NCBI RefSeq assembly: GCF_900290275.1
Contig: NZ_LT985323.1
Location: 539,987-603,986, forward strand
DNA length: 64,000 nucleotides
Source of the DNA: Prevotella merdae
GTDB lineage: Bacteria > Bacteroidota > Bacteroidia > Bacteroidales > Bacteroidaceae
Reading direction: 5' to 3'
Shown: positions 41,406-51,900 of the stretch, piece after piece
How positions within the stretch are numbered: position 1 is the first letter of the stretch
Layout: each line of letters starts with the position of its first letter
The notes under the pieces: generated by a model
Databases searched by the model: none
What the model saw: only the letters and a program-made list of their open reading frames with translations
Told to the model about the DNA's origin: nothing
Program-made: the position numbers and the translations under genes

Positions 41406-42749
41406 ATGAATAGCGAGAAACAATATATCGACCTCTACCGCGAATGTCGCGACCAGATAAGCGCCCATAGTGCCGACGCGCTTAACGCTGTGCGCGACGC
41501 TGCCTTTGCCGACTTTGAGCAATTGGGATTCCCATCACGCAAGGTAGAACGATACAAATATACAAACATCGACCGACTGTTTGAGCCAAACTATGGCTTG
41601 AACATAAACCGTATCGAGATTCCGGTAGACCCATACAAGGCGTTCCGTTGCGATGTGCCAAATCTTAGCACATTGTTATACTTTATTGTAAACGACCAGT
41701 TTCGTTCGGCACTTCAACCAAAAGATAATCTGCCCGAAGGCGTAGAGGTGACATCGCTTGCACAATATGCTAAAGAGCATCCTGAGTTTGTGGCTGAACA
41801 TTATGCCAAACTAGCCAAGACCAACGAGGACGGCATTACCGCCCTTAACACCATGCTGGCACAAGACGGACTGATGGTACATGTAAAGAAGAATGTAGTG
41901 TTGGACAAGACGGTGCAGGTAATTAACATTCTGCGCTCTGACGTAGATCTAATGGTAAACCGCCGTGTGCTAATCGTTATGGAGGAAGGCGCAAGCGCCA
42001 AATTCCTATTCTGCGACCATGCTGCAGACGACCATCAGTTCCTTACAACACAGGTGATAGAGGCTTACGTTGGACAGAATGCATCGCTCGACCTCTATTG
42101 TATGGAGGAGACACACATCAAGAACACACGCGTGTCGAACGTGTATGTGGAGCAGCAGCGCGACTCACGTTTCAACCACAACGTTATTACACTGCACAAT
42201 GGTGTTACACGCAATCGCCTCGACGTACAGCTTAAGGGCGAGGGTGCCGAGTGTTGGTGCAACGGCTGCGTAATAGCAGACAAAACACAGCACGTGGACA
42301 ACAATACCCTTATCGACCACCAGGTGAGCCACTGCACAAGTCATGAACTATACAAATATGTACTTGATGACAAATCGACTGGCGCATTTGCCGGACGTGT
42401 GCTTGTTAGACACGGAGCACAGAAGACCATAAGCGAGGAGGTCAACCAAAACCTTTGCGCCACCAAGACAGCACGCATGTATACTCAGCCAATGCTCGAG
42501 ATTTATGCCGATGACGTGAAGTGCTCGCACGGCTCAACAGTTGGTCAGCTCAACGATGCTGCCCTTTTCTATATGCGACAGCGTGGTATAAGCGAGAAGG
42601 AGGCTAAGTTGCTGCTTGAGTTTGCCTTCATCAACGAGGTAATCGACCAAATTAAGCTTGAACCACTGCGCGACCGCTTGCACTATCTTGTGGAGAAACG
42701 ATTCCGTGGCGAGCTGAGCAAGTGTGAGGGATGCAAAATGTGCAAGTAA
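41406..42749 (+). CDS. sufD: Fe-S cluster assembly protein SufD
   Basis: 447 aa, paralogous to SufB over the C-terminal beta-helix. Marks: FPSRKVERYKYTNID near residue 40, then NHNVITLHNGVTRNRLDVQLKGEGAE, DNNTLIDHQVSHCTSHELYK, FAGRVLVRHGAQKTISEEVNQN and CSHGSTVGQLNDAALFYMRQRGIS. It ends in a Cys-containing tail (KCEGCKMCK) that could bind metal, an unusual extra. Confidence 0.96.
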   Translation: MNSEKQYIDLYRECRDQISAHSADALNAVRDAAFADFEQLGFPSRKVERYKYTNIDRLFEPNYGLNINRIEIPVDPYKAFRCDVPNLSTLLYFIVNDQFRSALQPKDNLPEGVEVTSLAQYAKEHPEFVAEHYAKLAKTNEDGITALNTMLAQDGLMVHVKKNVVLDKTVQVINILRSDVDLMVNRRVLIVMEEGASAKFLFCDHAADDHQFLTTQVIEAYVGQNASLDLYCMEETHIKNTRVSNVYVEQQRDSRFNHNVITLHNGVTRNRLDVQLKGEGAECWCNGCVIADKTQHVDNNTLIDHQVSHCTSHELYKYVLDDKSTGAFAGRVLVRHGAQKTISEEVNQNLCATKTARMYTQPMLEIYADDVKCSHGSTVGQLNDAALFYMRQRGISEKEAKLLLEFAFINEVIDQIKLEPLRDRLHYLVEKRFRGELSKCEGCKMCK

Positions 42750-42751
42750 GG

Positions 42752-42942
42752 AAAAGTGAAGAGTGAAGAACGAAGAGTGAAGAACGAAGAATCCGATAGT
42801 TATAGTCCCTTCATTCTTCACTCCTCACGCTTTACTTCAGTATTTGATTCTTCACCTTTCCCTCTTCATTCTTCACTCTTTACTCCTCACCCTTTCCTTC
42901 AGTATTTGATTCTTCACTCTTACCTCTTCATTCTTCACTTAA
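42752..42942. repeat. GTGAAGAACGAAGA / CTTCATTCTTCACTC array between sufD and sufS
   Basis: Left part carries GTGAAGA(A/G) units; right part repeats TTCTTCACTC and CAGTATTTGATTCTTCAC twice. Same family as at 32195-32240 and 32676-32866. Spacer of about 190 bp within the suf operon. Confidence 0.75.
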
Positions 42943-42945
42943 AAT

Positions 42946-44160
42946 ATGTACGATATCAATAAAGTTCGCGAGGACTTCCCAATACTATCTCGCACCGTAT
43001 ACGATCGTCCGCTTGTCTATCTCGACAATGCAGCCACTACACAGAAACCACTTTGTGTACTTGATGCAATGCGCGACGAATATCTTAACGCCAACGCCAA
43101 CGTTCATCGTGGTGTTCACTATCTATCACAACGTGCCACCGACCTACACGAGGCAGCACGCGAGAAGGTGCGCCAATTTATTAACGCGCCAAAGGTAGAG
43201 GAGATAATCTTCACCCGTGGCACTACAGAGAGTATCAATCTTGTGGCATCATCATTCTGCGAGGGCTTTATGACAGAGGGCGACGAGGTTATTGTCTCGG
43301 TTATGGAACACCACAGCAATATAGTGCCTTGGCAGTTGCAAGCTGCAAAGCGCGGCATTGCACTCAAGGTAATTCCTATGGACGATTCAGGCAAACTCGA
43401 CATGGATGCTTACGAGAAGTTGTTCTCCGACAAGACTAAAATTGTAAGCATTGCACATGTAAGCAATACGCTCGGAACGGTGAACCCCGTAAACGACATA
43501 ATACGCATTGCCCATGAACATGGCGTGCCTGTATTAGTTGATGGGGCACAGTCGACCCCGCACTTCGCCGTTGACGTGCAAGCTATGGACTGCGACTTCT
43601 TTGCCTTCTCGGGTCATAAGATTTATGGTCCTACTGGTATTGGTGTGCTATACGGCAAGGAGGAGTGGCTCGACCGCATGCCTCCTTATCAGGGCGGTGG
43701 CGAAATGATAGAGAGCGTGAGCTTTGAGAAAACAACATTCGAGAAACTGCCGTTTAAGTTTGAGGCTGGCACCCCCGACTATGTTGCCACACACGGACTG
43801 GCTATAGCTCTCGACTATGTATCTAATCTCGGCATGGACAACATATCAAAGCATGAGCACGAGCTTACAGAATACTGCATGGCTCGTATGGCAGAAATAG
43901 AGAATATGCGTCTGTTTGGAACCACAGAAGGCAAGGATGCCGTAGTGTCGTTCCTCGTTGGCGACATACATCATCTTGATATGGGCACACTGCTCGATCG
44001 ACTAGGTATAGCTGTGCGCACTGGTCACCACTGTGCACAACCGGTTATGGACTGTCTTGGTGTACAAGGTGTGGTACGTGCCTCGTTTGCCCTTTACAAC
44101 ACCAAAGACGAAATAGACACACTTGTTGAAGGAATAAAGCGCGTTAGTCAGATGTTCTAA
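42946..44160 (+). CDS. sufS: cysteine desulfurase SufS
   Basis: 404 aa PLP enzyme that releases sulfur from cysteine. Marks: YLDNAATTQKP, NVHRGVHYLSQRAT, FTRGTTESINLVASSF, VMEHHSNIVPW, FSGHKIYGPTGIGVLYG with the PLP lysine, and VRTGHHCAQPVM with the catalytic Cys. No SufE or SufU gene follows, so its sulfur acceptor is encoded elsewhere or transfer is direct to SufB. Confidence 0.97.
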   Translation: MYDINKVREDFPILSRTVYDRPLVYLDNAATTQKPLCVLDAMRDEYLNANANVHRGVHYLSQRATDLHEAAREKVRQFINAPKVEEIIFTRGTTESINLVASSFCEGFMTEGDEVIVSVMEHHSNIVPWQLQAAKRGIALKVIPMDDSGKLDMDAYEKLFSDKTKIVSIAHVSNTLGTVNPVNDIIRIAHEHGVPVLVDGAQSTPHFAVDVQAMDCDFFAFSGHKIYGPTGIGVLYGKEEWLDRMPPYQGGGEMIESVSFEKTTFEKLPFKFEAGTPDYVATHGLAIALDYVSNLGMDNISKHEHELTEYCMARMAEIENMRLFGTTEGKDAVVSFLVGDIHHLDMGTLLDRLGIAVRTGHHCAQPVMDCLGVQGVVRASFALYNTKDEIDTLVEGIKRVSQMF

Positions 44161-44201
44161 CAGAAAACATACATATACATTATAACTGTCAACATCATAA
44201 T

Positions 44202-44240
44202 AATATCGGGACAATTGGTATTTGTCCCGATATTTTTTTG
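44202..44240 (+). terminator. intrinsic terminator after sufS
   Basis: A 12-bp perfect stem (44202-44213 with 44223-44234, AATATCGGGACA arms) followed by TTTTTTTG. It lies 42 bp after the stop of sufS. Confidence 0.9.
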
Positions 44241-44323
44241 TATTTTTGCCATATATATCTATATATAATGTATACAGAACAGACACTTTATATAAATGTC
44301 GCCACAAACAAGATTTTCAACCA

Positions 44324-44953
44324 ATGAGTAAAGATAAAGAAACAAACCACTTGCTACCCCACTACTATACCGACCTTATTGAGGCTGGTTGCGACGAAGC
44401 TGGACGTGGATGCTTGGCAGGTAGCGTGTATGCAGCTGCCGTAATACTGCCACGTAACTACGACAACCCGTTGCTTAACGACTCGAAGAAACTGTCGGAG
44501 AAGAAACGCAGAGAATTGCGCGACATGATAGTGCGAGATGCTGTGGCATGGGCTGTAGGCGTGGTAACGCCTGAGGAAATAGATAAGATTAATATACTTA
44601 AAGCAAGTTTCCTCGCTATGCACCGTGCTCTCGATCAACTAAAGGTGCGTCCTGAAGCTGTTATCGTAGACGGCAACCGATTTACACCATACCAAGACCT
44701 ACCTTATACAACTATAGTAAAAGGTGATGGAAAGTATCAAGCCATTGCCGCAGCAAGCATACTTGCTAAGACATTCCGAGACGAATATATGGACCGGTTG
44801 GCTGAAGAGTATCCATACTACGACTGGCAGAAGAACAAAGGATATCCAACTAAGGCGCACCGCGAGGGCATCCGACAACACGGGACAACGCCATACCATC
44901 GCATGAGCTACAACCTTATGGGCGATAGACAACTTGAACTTCAATTCGACTAA
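44324..44953 (+). CDS. rnhB: ribonuclease HII
   Basis: 210 aa from MSKDKETNHLLPHYY (44324). Cleaves RNA of RNA/DNA hybrids, removing misincorporated ribonucleotides. Marks: AGCDEAGRGCLAGSVYAAAV (catalytic Asp-Glu), LNDSKKLSEKKR, AVIVDGN (catalytic Asp) and KGDGKYQAIAAASILAKTFRDEYM. The frame is open 34 codons further upstream but that part overlaps the sufS terminator. Confidence 0.96.
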   Translation: MSKDKETNHLLPHYYTDLIEAGCDEAGRGCLAGSVYAAAVILPRNYDNPLLNDSKKLSEKKRRELRDMIVRDAVAWAVGVVTPEEIDKINILKASFLAMHRALDQLKVRPEAVIVDGNRFTPYQDLPYTTIVKGDGKYQAIAAASILAKTFRDEYMDRLAEEYPYYDWQKNKGYPTKAHREGIRQHGTTPYHRMSYNLMGDRQLELQFD

Positions 44954-44977
44954 CAAACTAACGCTAACAATAACCTG

Positions 44978-45889
44978 ATGGAAACAGCACAGTGCAAACG
45001 CATTCTCGACCTCATAGTCTACCTCACTTGCAACGGACAACTTACCACCCAACAGTATGCCGACATGTTAGGAGTGACTCGACGAAACGTATACAACTAT
45101 CTTAAATTGCTTAGCGACTACGGATTTCGCGTGGTACGCAACGGTAGTAGATATCATCTCGACCAAAGATCGCCTTTCTTTAAACAACTGAAGGAGAACA
45201 TTCCACTAACAGATACAGAGGCAGAGTATTTGTGCCAGACTCTAAGCGAGGCCGACCCTAAAGACACTATGGCATCAATACTGCGCGCAAAGTTGGCACG
45301 CCACTTTGGATTGAATGACATTATGATGAGTCAGACTCTTTCAGAAAGGGTTAACTCAAACAAAGCAGTATTGCGAAACGCTATAAAGAAAGAGCGAGTA
45401 GTGAAAATATGCAACTACTCGTCGCCACACAGCCACACTGTGACCGACAGGTTCGTGGAGCCTTACATGTTTCTGAATAATGACAGAGATGTACGTTGTC
45501 ACGAAATATGCTGCCACCAGAACAAGACGTTTAAGCTATCCAGAATGGAAAAAGTGGAACTAATGGATATGCCATGGGCTAATAAGGCACAGCACAAACA
45601 ATTGTACACCGACATATTTATGTTCTCAGGAGAGGAACGTTATCATGTGAAACTGTTGTTAGGACAGCTCTCGCACAATATAATGGTGGAGGAATATCCA
45701 CTATCCGAACCTTCAATAACACTCGCATCCGATGGCATTCATTGGATTTTGGACATTGAGGTGGCATCGTTCATGGGCATAGGACGTTTTGTCATGGGAC
45801 TATATGATGACATTAAGGTACTTGGCGACGAACAGTTCAAAACTTATATAAACGAAAAAGTGGCTTTGATAAAGAAGTCGATACAATAA
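44978..45889 (+). CDS. HTH/WYL-type transcriptional regulator
   Basis: 303 aa. N-terminal winged HTH (CKRILDLIVYLTCNGQLTTQQYADMLGVTRRNVYNYLKLLSDYGF) of the DeoR/HTH_11 type, then a WYL-like domain (YSSPHSHTVTDRFVEPYMFLNND...HEICCHQNKTFKLSRMEKVELM) and a C-terminal WCX-like extension. WYL regulators sense nucleic-acid or other ligands, often in defence or stress. Gap of 24 bp to rnhB suggests partial co-transcription. Target unknown. Confidence 0.88.
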   Translation: METAQCKRILDLIVYLTCNGQLTTQQYADMLGVTRRNVYNYLKLLSDYGFRVVRNGSRYHLDQRSPFFKQLKENIPLTDTEAEYLCQTLSEADPKDTMASILRAKLARHFGLNDIMMSQTLSERVNSNKAVLRNAIKKERVVKICNYSSPHSHTVTDRFVEPYMFLNNDRDVRCHEICCHQNKTFKLSRMEKVELMDMPWANKAQHKQLYTDIFMFSGEERYHVKLLLGQLSHNIMVEEYPLSEPSITLASDGIHWILDIEVASFMGIGRFVMGLYDDIKVLGDEQFKTYINEKVALIKKSIQ

Positions 45890-45905
45890 ACAAATAATAA
45901 TAACA

Positions 45906-46889
45906 ATGAATCTAAAAGCAATAAAGAACAAGATATTCAACGGTAAGAATCCGAAGTTTATCTACTACATCCGTGCGTATGTTATGACTCATATTCCGCG
46001 TGCACTGTTGCGACCGGCTTTGAGTAAACTTGACAGTATAATAGAACAACGTGCCGACCGCGACTATATTCTAGACCGTGTGAATTATTACTGCAAAAAC
46101 AGTTCATATCCTGAGGTAGACCCCAAGAAATGGGCAGAAGCTTCAGTTAATGTTGGCAATCAGCCTATGACACGCCAAAAGGTATATTATAACGATGCTA
46201 TGGAGTATGCCCGCCACTTTGATCCGAGCTACCGTTGGTGCCTTATCTCTGGAGATGTAAACTATACCCCAACTCTTCCAAGCATAGTCAAAAGCCGTCC
46301 AATCGGCGGCGACAACCATAATGCTGTGCTGCTGAAACTTGATAAAGTGCGCCACTTTATATTCACAAACGACAAAATGCCATGGCGCAATAAGACAGAC
46401 CGTGCCATATTTCGTGGCAAGATTGCGGGCAAAGAACAACGTTTGGAATTTATGCGTCGCTGGTTTGGCAATCCACGCATAGACGCAGGAGTTATCGATA
46501 AGGATATGAAAGAATGGACAAAGCCTAAGTTAACCATACCTGAACATCGTCCATATCGATACATAATGTCAATTGAAGGAAACGATGTGGCATCTAACTT
46601 GAAATGGGTGATGTCGTCCAACTCTATTGCAGTTATGCCACGACCGCTATTTGAAACATGGTTCATGGAGGGCCGACTTATTCCGAACTACCATTATATA
46701 GAAGTAAAGCCCGACTTCTCCGATCTTTTGGAACGTATGGACTACTACTCAGCCCATCCCGAAGAGGCTGAGGCTATAATAAAGCATGCACACGAATATG
46801 TTGACCAGTTCCGCAACTCACGCCGCGAACGTCTTATATCTCTGCTTGTCCTTAAAAAATACTTTATGGGAGTTGGACAAATAAAATAA
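45906..46889 (+). CDS. GT90-family glycosyltransferase
   Basis: 327 aa. Matches the CAP10/LpsA GT90 fold: KVRHFIFTNDKMPWRNKTDRAIFRGKIAGK, PEHRPYRYIMSIEGNDVASNLKWVMSSNSIAVMP, and FETWFMEGRLIPNYHYIEVKPDFSDL. Probably adds a sugar to LPS or another surface glycan in the cytosol. It follows the WYL gene by 16 bp. Sugar specificity cannot be read here. Confidence 0.92.
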   Translation: MNLKAIKNKIFNGKNPKFIYYIRAYVMTHIPRALLRPALSKLDSIIEQRADRDYILDRVNYYCKNSSYPEVDPKKWAEASVNVGNQPMTRQKVYYNDAMEYARHFDPSYRWCLISGDVNYTPTLPSIVKSRPIGGDNHNAVLLKLDKVRHFIFTNDKMPWRNKTDRAIFRGKIAGKEQRLEFMRRWFGNPRIDAGVIDKDMKEWTKPKLTIPEHRPYRYIMSIEGNDVASNLKWVMSSNSIAVMPRPLFETWFMEGRLIPNYHYIEVKPDFSDLLERMDYYSAHPEEAEAIIKHAHEYVDQFRNSRRERLISLLVLKKYFMGVGQIK

Positions 46890-46923
46890 GATATCAATTG
46901 ACAGCATACACATTTACAGGATC

Positions 46924-46962
46924 AAATAATATTGTTGTGTTTTTAACGATTCAATATTATTT
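46924..46962. terminator. hairpin after the GT90 gene
   Basis: AAATAATATTG (46924-46934) pairs with CAATATTATTT (46952-46962) around a T-rich loop. AT-only stem, hence weak, but well placed 35 bp behind the stop and just outside the intron end. Confidence 0.45.
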
Positions 46963-47040
46963 ACATCCTCTTAGTTATATTAATCGAGTAGGAGGAAAAC
47001 GAAGCAGTTTTCTTCCTACTTTCGTTTTCCGACCTCTCAC

Positions 47041-47073
47041 ACCACCGTACGTGCGGTTCCGCATACGGCGGTT
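47041..47073 (-). ncRNA. group II intron domain V
   Basis: A 34-nt helix with the conserved CGC triad and a bulge; both arms are seen (ACCGCCGTATGCGG and CCGCACGTACGGTGGT). This is the catalytic heart of the ribozyme. Confidence 0.85.
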
Positions 47074-47074
47074 C

Positions 47075-48481
47075 CTATTTTGGATACCATTCGAGATACG
47101 CCTCCATTAAAGTAGCATACCCTGCGGAGCGTAGTTTATTGTTATCTATCGCCCTTTTTAGAACAGGGCTGTCAGCTATTCGCCAATAGCCCTTGCGAGT
47201 GTTACCCCATTCGTATGCTTGGTATTTATTGATACCGCATCTAATGAGGTTTGCCACTTTTGTCTTGACTTTCTTCCAAGCTTTCCATATACACATGCGT
47301 ATTCTACGTCTTAAACATTCGTCTGTTACAAGCAAGAGACGCTTCATATTGGCAAAGTGATAATAGCCGACCCAACCTCGTATGTATTCTTTCAGCTTCT
47401 GCTTTCTCTTGGCATATCCCCATCCATTGCTGCGGTTTGTCAGTTCTTTCAACCTTGACTTCATCTTGGCTTTGGACTTTGGGTGCACCGTGAGTTGGCA
47501 TTCGCCTTTCATCACATAAAAGGAGTAGCCGAGGTATTTCACTCCGCGCACATACGACACTACGGTCTTTTCCTTGTTGACTTTGAGATATAGAGTATTC
47601 TCTATAAATCGGGTTATAGACTCCTTCACTCGCATTGCAGCCCTTTTGGACTTGCAGAATATCATCGAGTCATCGGCATAGCGCACAAAGGGGAGTTCTC
47701 TGCGTTCAAGTTCCTTGTCCAATTCGTTGAGCATTATGTTACTCAACAATGGACTTAGCGGACCGCCTTGGGGAGTTCCTTCCTCGCTCGCTTCAAACAA
47801 ACCTTTGTTCATTACACCACTTCGGAGATATTTGTGTATAAGACTGACCACTCTGCCGTCTTTTATCGTACGGCTGAGGATTTCTATGAGTTTGCTATGG
47901 CTCACCGTGTCGAAGAAGCGTTCAAGGTCAAGGTCGACTACATATATGTAGCCTTCGTTGACTATCCTTCGCGCTCCTCGTAGTGCGTCATGGCATCCTC
48001 TTCTCGGACGGAAGCCGTAGCTCGTCTTGGAGAATTGGTTCTCATAGATGGGAGTCAATACTTGGTTGATGGCTTGTTGCACCAGACGGTCTACTACTGT
48101 AGGTATTCCCAACAGGCGCATCTTGCCATTGTCCTTGGGTATTTCTACCCTTTTTACTGGGTTCGGACGGTAAGAACCGTCCATCAAGGAACGGGTGAGT
48201 TCATCCTTATTGGTCAGGAGCCATGGGAACAATTGCTCGCACGTCATCTTGTCGATACCACCACAGCCCTTGTTTCTCATAACTGCTTTGTATGCTCGAT
48301 TGAGATTTGTGGGACTAAGAATTTGCTCGAAAAGGTGTTCCTTGTCGAATGGTACTTCCACGATGTTGTCTTCACACATCCACATGAAGGTCTGCACTCC
48401 CCCATACCATTCGGTTTCCGACCTATTTCTTTGGGGGCAGCCATTAACTTGGGATAATGTTTTCTGCATTCTTTCCTTCAT
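47075..48481 (-). CDS. ltrA: group II intron reverse transcriptase/maturase
   Basis: 468 aa. Splices its host intron and copies it into new sites. RT domain marks: IPKDNGKMRLLGIPTVVDRLVQQA, SYGFRPRRGCHDAL, DLDLERFFDTV, GTPQGGPLSPLLSNIMLNELD and the active-site YADD (268-271). The thumb/maturase X domain has LKEYIRGWVGYYHFANM, and the protein ends SAGYATLMEAYLEWY. The C-terminal HNH endonuclease is absent, fitting class IIC. All catalytic Asp residues are intact, so the intron may be active. Confidence 0.95.
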   Translation of the reverse strand: MKERMQKTLSQVNGCPQRNRSETEWYGGVQTFMWMCEDNIVEVPFDKEHLFEQILSPTNLNRAYKAVMRNKGCGGIDKMTCEQLFPWLLTNKDELTRSLMDGSYRPNPVKRVEIPKDNGKMRLLGIPTVVDRLVQQAINQVLTPIYENQFSKTSYGFRPRRGCHDALRGARRIVNEGYIYVVDLDLERFFDTVSHSKLIEILSRTIKDGRVVSLIHKYLRSGVMNKGLFEASEEGTPQGGPLSPLLSNIMLNELDKELERRELPFVRYADDSMIFCKSKRAAMRVKESITRFIENTLYLKVNKEKTVVSYVRGVKYLGYSFYVMKGECQLTVHPKSKAKMKSRLKELTNRSNGWGYAKRKQKLKEYIRGWVGYYHFANMKRLLLVTDECLRRRIRMCIWKAWKKVKTKVANLIRCGINKYQAYEWGNTRKGYWRIADSPVLKRAIDNNKLRSAGYATLMEAYLEWYPK

Positions 48482-48905
48482 AAGGTATGTTTCAATTACT
48501 ATCGTTTAATTGTTAGGTTCAGCCCTTCGTGCAACGTTATCGATTGTTGCACTACTATGACGTCTGCTGACTTCTCACGGCAAGCTTTACTCCACTTCTT
48601 TCGTAAAAACAACTATTTGAAGCGTCCGTGAGACCTCCTCGGATAAGGGCGTTGTCTTTCCATCTTATACCTACTTCATTTACACCGACCGTTCCGAATA
48701 GCTATTGGGCTTTGGTTTGAATAGCAACCTCACCCACGGTCACATGCCTTATATGAAGTTTCTGTCCGTTAGGTCAGATGTTTGTCTTGGGCTTCCTTCA
48801 GATTTCATCTCGCGATGAACACCCTTGCCTTTGACTATGCAATTCCCGCTATTAGGGCTTGCTCGGGACTTTCACCCGTTAGACAATGCTCATGCCGAGC
48901 GTACT

Positions 48906-48949
48906 AAAAAAAAACTGCTTATAAACTCTACGTTTATAAGCAGTTTTTT
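48906..48949 (-). terminator. rpoC intrinsic terminator and intron insertion site
   Basis: An 18-bp A/T-rich perfect stem (48909-48926 with 48932-48949, core CTGCTTATAAAC) with a 5-nt loop, ending in a T-run on the minus strand (48914-48906). It is 45 bp after the rpoC stop. The group IIC intron begins one base beyond. Confidence 0.92.
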
Positions 48950-48993
48950 ATATTATAGGGTATTGACATTTGCAATACCCTTATAATTCTTTA

Positions 48994-51900
48994 TTATTCA
49001 GCCGACTCCTGGTTAGAGAAATCAGTAACGTTGCGACGATTAGCCTGCATACGGTCATATTCCTCCTTTGAGCCAACAACAATCTTCTCCCACTGGCGAA
49101 GACCTGTACCTGCTGGAATAAGGTGACCAGAAATAACGTTCTCCTTCATACCCTCAAGGAAGTCAACCTTACCACGGATAGCTGCCTCATTGAGCACCTT
49201 GGTTGTCTCCTGGAACGAAGCAGCCGAGATAAAGCTCTTGGTTTGGAGAGCGGCACGTGTAATACCCTGAAGTATCTGTGTAGATGTTGCAGGTATGGTA
49301 TCACGCACCTCAACAAGACGCAAATCACGACGCTTAAGACTTGAGTTCTCATCACGCAACTTGCGAGCAGAAACTATCTGACCAACCTTAAGCACGTCGC
49401 TATCGCCAGCATTGACAACATACTTCTTGCCCCATATGCGGTCGTTCTCCTCAGCGAAGTCGAGCTTGTCAACCATCTCCTGCTCAAGGAATGTTGTATC
49501 GCCAGGCTCGTCAATACGAACCTTACGCATCATCTGACGTACAATAATCTCAAAGTGTTTATCGTTGATCTTCACACCCTGCAGACGGTATACGTCCTGA
49601 ACCTCGTTAACGATGTATTCCTGTACGGCGGTAGGACCCTTGATAGCAAGGATGTCGCCCGGAGTAATAACACCATCCGACAATGGAGTACCTGCACGCA
49701 CGGCATCATGTTCCTGAACAAGAATCTGCTTTGACAGAGATACAAGATACTTACGCTGGTCGCCAGTCTTAGATGTAACGATAATCTCACGGTTGCCACG
49801 CTTAACCTTACCCATTGTTACCTCACCATCGATCTCTGATACAACAGCTGGGTTAGACGGATTGCGAGCCTCGAATAGCTCTGTAACACGTGGAAGACCA
49901 CCAGTGATATCGCCTGCAGAACCTGCTGCACGTGGAATCTTCACGAGAGTAGTACCAGTCTTGACAGTCTGACCATCCTCACATACTACGTGACCACCCA
50001 CAGGGAAGTTGTAAGTACCTATAATCTCACCATTCTTGTCGAGTATATCACAGGTAGGAACCTTAGACTTGTCCTTAGAGTCTGTGATAATCTTCTCTGT
50101 AAGACCTGTAGCTTCGTCGGTCTCGGCACGGTATGTAATACCCTCGATAACATCATTGAAACGAAGTGTACCAGCATACTCTGTAACGATAACGGCATTG
50201 AATGGGTCCCACTTGGCAATAAGGTCACCCTTCTTAACGATGTCGCCCTCCTTGAAGTAGAGTGAAGAACCGTAAGGTACGTTCTGTGTAGCAAGTGTAA
50301 TGTCGGTATGTGGATCGATAAAGTGAACCTCTGACAGACGGCTTACTACCATCTGGCAGTCAATGTCCTTCTCGCCATTATTCTCAACAAACGGTACAAC
50401 ACGAAGGTCCTCGAAGTGCAACTTACAGTCGTTCTTAACTACAATAGATGCATTAGCAGCTGCGTTACCAGCCACACCACCGGCGTGGAATGTACGGAGA
50501 GTAAGCTGTGTACCCGGCTCACCAATAGCCTGTGCGGCAATAACGCCGACAGCCTCACCAAGCTGAACCATGCGCTGTGTAGCAAGGTTACGACCGTAAC
50601 ACTTCATGCAGACACCCTTCTTGCTCTCGCAAGTGAGCACTGAACGAATCTCTACGCTCTCGATTGGTGAATCCTCAATAGCCTTAGCCACTGGCTCTGT
50701 TATTTCCTCACCAGCGTGAACGAGAATCTCGCCTGTTGACGGATGGATAATGTCATGTACTGAAACACGACCTAGGATACGCTCGCCGAGAGAAGATACT
50801 ATCTCGTCACCATTCTTGAGAGCAGTGCAAACGAGTCCGCGGAGAGTACCGCAGTCTTCCTCTGAGATGATAACATCGTGCGAAACGTCAACCAAACGAC
50901 GTGTCAAGTAACCAGCGTCGGCAGTCTTCATAGCGGTATCGGCAAGACCCTTACGGGCACCGTGCGATGCGATAAAGTACTCGAGCACTGACATACCTTC
51001 CTTAAAGTTAGATATAATTGGGTTCTCAATGATCTGGTGTCCCTCGGCACCTGCCTTCATAGGCTTAGCCATAAGACCACGCATACCAGAAAGCTGCTTA
51101 ATCTGATCCTTAGAACCACGGGCACCAGAGTCAAGCATCATGAATACAGCATTGAATCCCTGGTCGGCCTCTGTCATCTCCTTCATAAGGATGTTGGCAA
51201 GGTCATTGTTCACGTGTGTCCAAGTATCGATAACCTGATTGTATCGCTCGTTCTCAGTGATGAAGCCCATGTTATAGTTGTCCTCAATAGCACGAACCTC
51301 AGCCTGACCACGGTCAACAATCTCCTTCTTTTCTGGCGGGATGATGATATCATCAAGGTTGAACGACAGACCAGCAACGTATGCCATACGATAACCGAGG
51401 TTCTTGATACCGTCGAGGAACTCGCAGGCGCGTGCCATACCCACAGCCTTGATTACGTTTGAGATAAGTCCGCGGAGCGTCTTCTTAGAGATGATATCGT
51501 TGAAGAAACCTACTTCCTTCGGTATAATCTGGTTTACAATAACACGTCCAACAGAAGTCTCCACCATGCGCTTCTGGAGCTTACCGTCTACAAGGTCGTC
51601 TACGATAACCTTCACAGTAGCATGAAGGTCGCACTTGCCTTCGTTGTGGGCGATAAGAGCCTCCTCATCACCATAGAATGTGAGTCCTTCACCCTTGGCT
51701 CCCGGACGCATCTTAGTGATATAATATAGACCAAGCACCATATCCTGCGAAGGCACTGTAACAGGTGCACCATTGGCAGGATTAAGGATGTTGTGGCTCT
51801 GGAGCATCAATATCTGCGCCTCGAGAATAGCCTCGTTACTCAACGGAAGGTGAACAGCCATCTGGTCACCGTCGAAGTCAGCGTTAAACGCAGTACATGC

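Larger units (their letters stand above)
46982..48904 (-). mobile_element. group IIC intron, apparently full length
   Basis: About 1.92 kb. The 5' end reads GTACG (48904-48900), close to the GTGYG consensus, followed by GCATGAGCATTG. Domain V on the minus strand (47073-47041) is ACCGCCGTATGCGG with a CGC catalytic triad and its partner ACCGCACGTACGGT. Domain VI is the hairpin 47020-46987 (AGTAGGA/TCCTACT stem). The ORF lies between, within domain IV. It sits immediately behind the rpoC terminator T-run, the insertion habit of class IIC introns. The 3' end is approximate, within a few bases. Confidence 0.85.

Noticed and set aside
42752..42942. Possible CRISPR array between sufD and sufS
   Set aside because: Short overlapping GAAGAGTGAAGAA units without spacers of constant size. 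The same family occurs beside argD and argC.
47304..48510. Several overlapping frames on the plus strand across the intron
   Set aside because: They are antisense to the reverse transcriptase gene and carry no motif.
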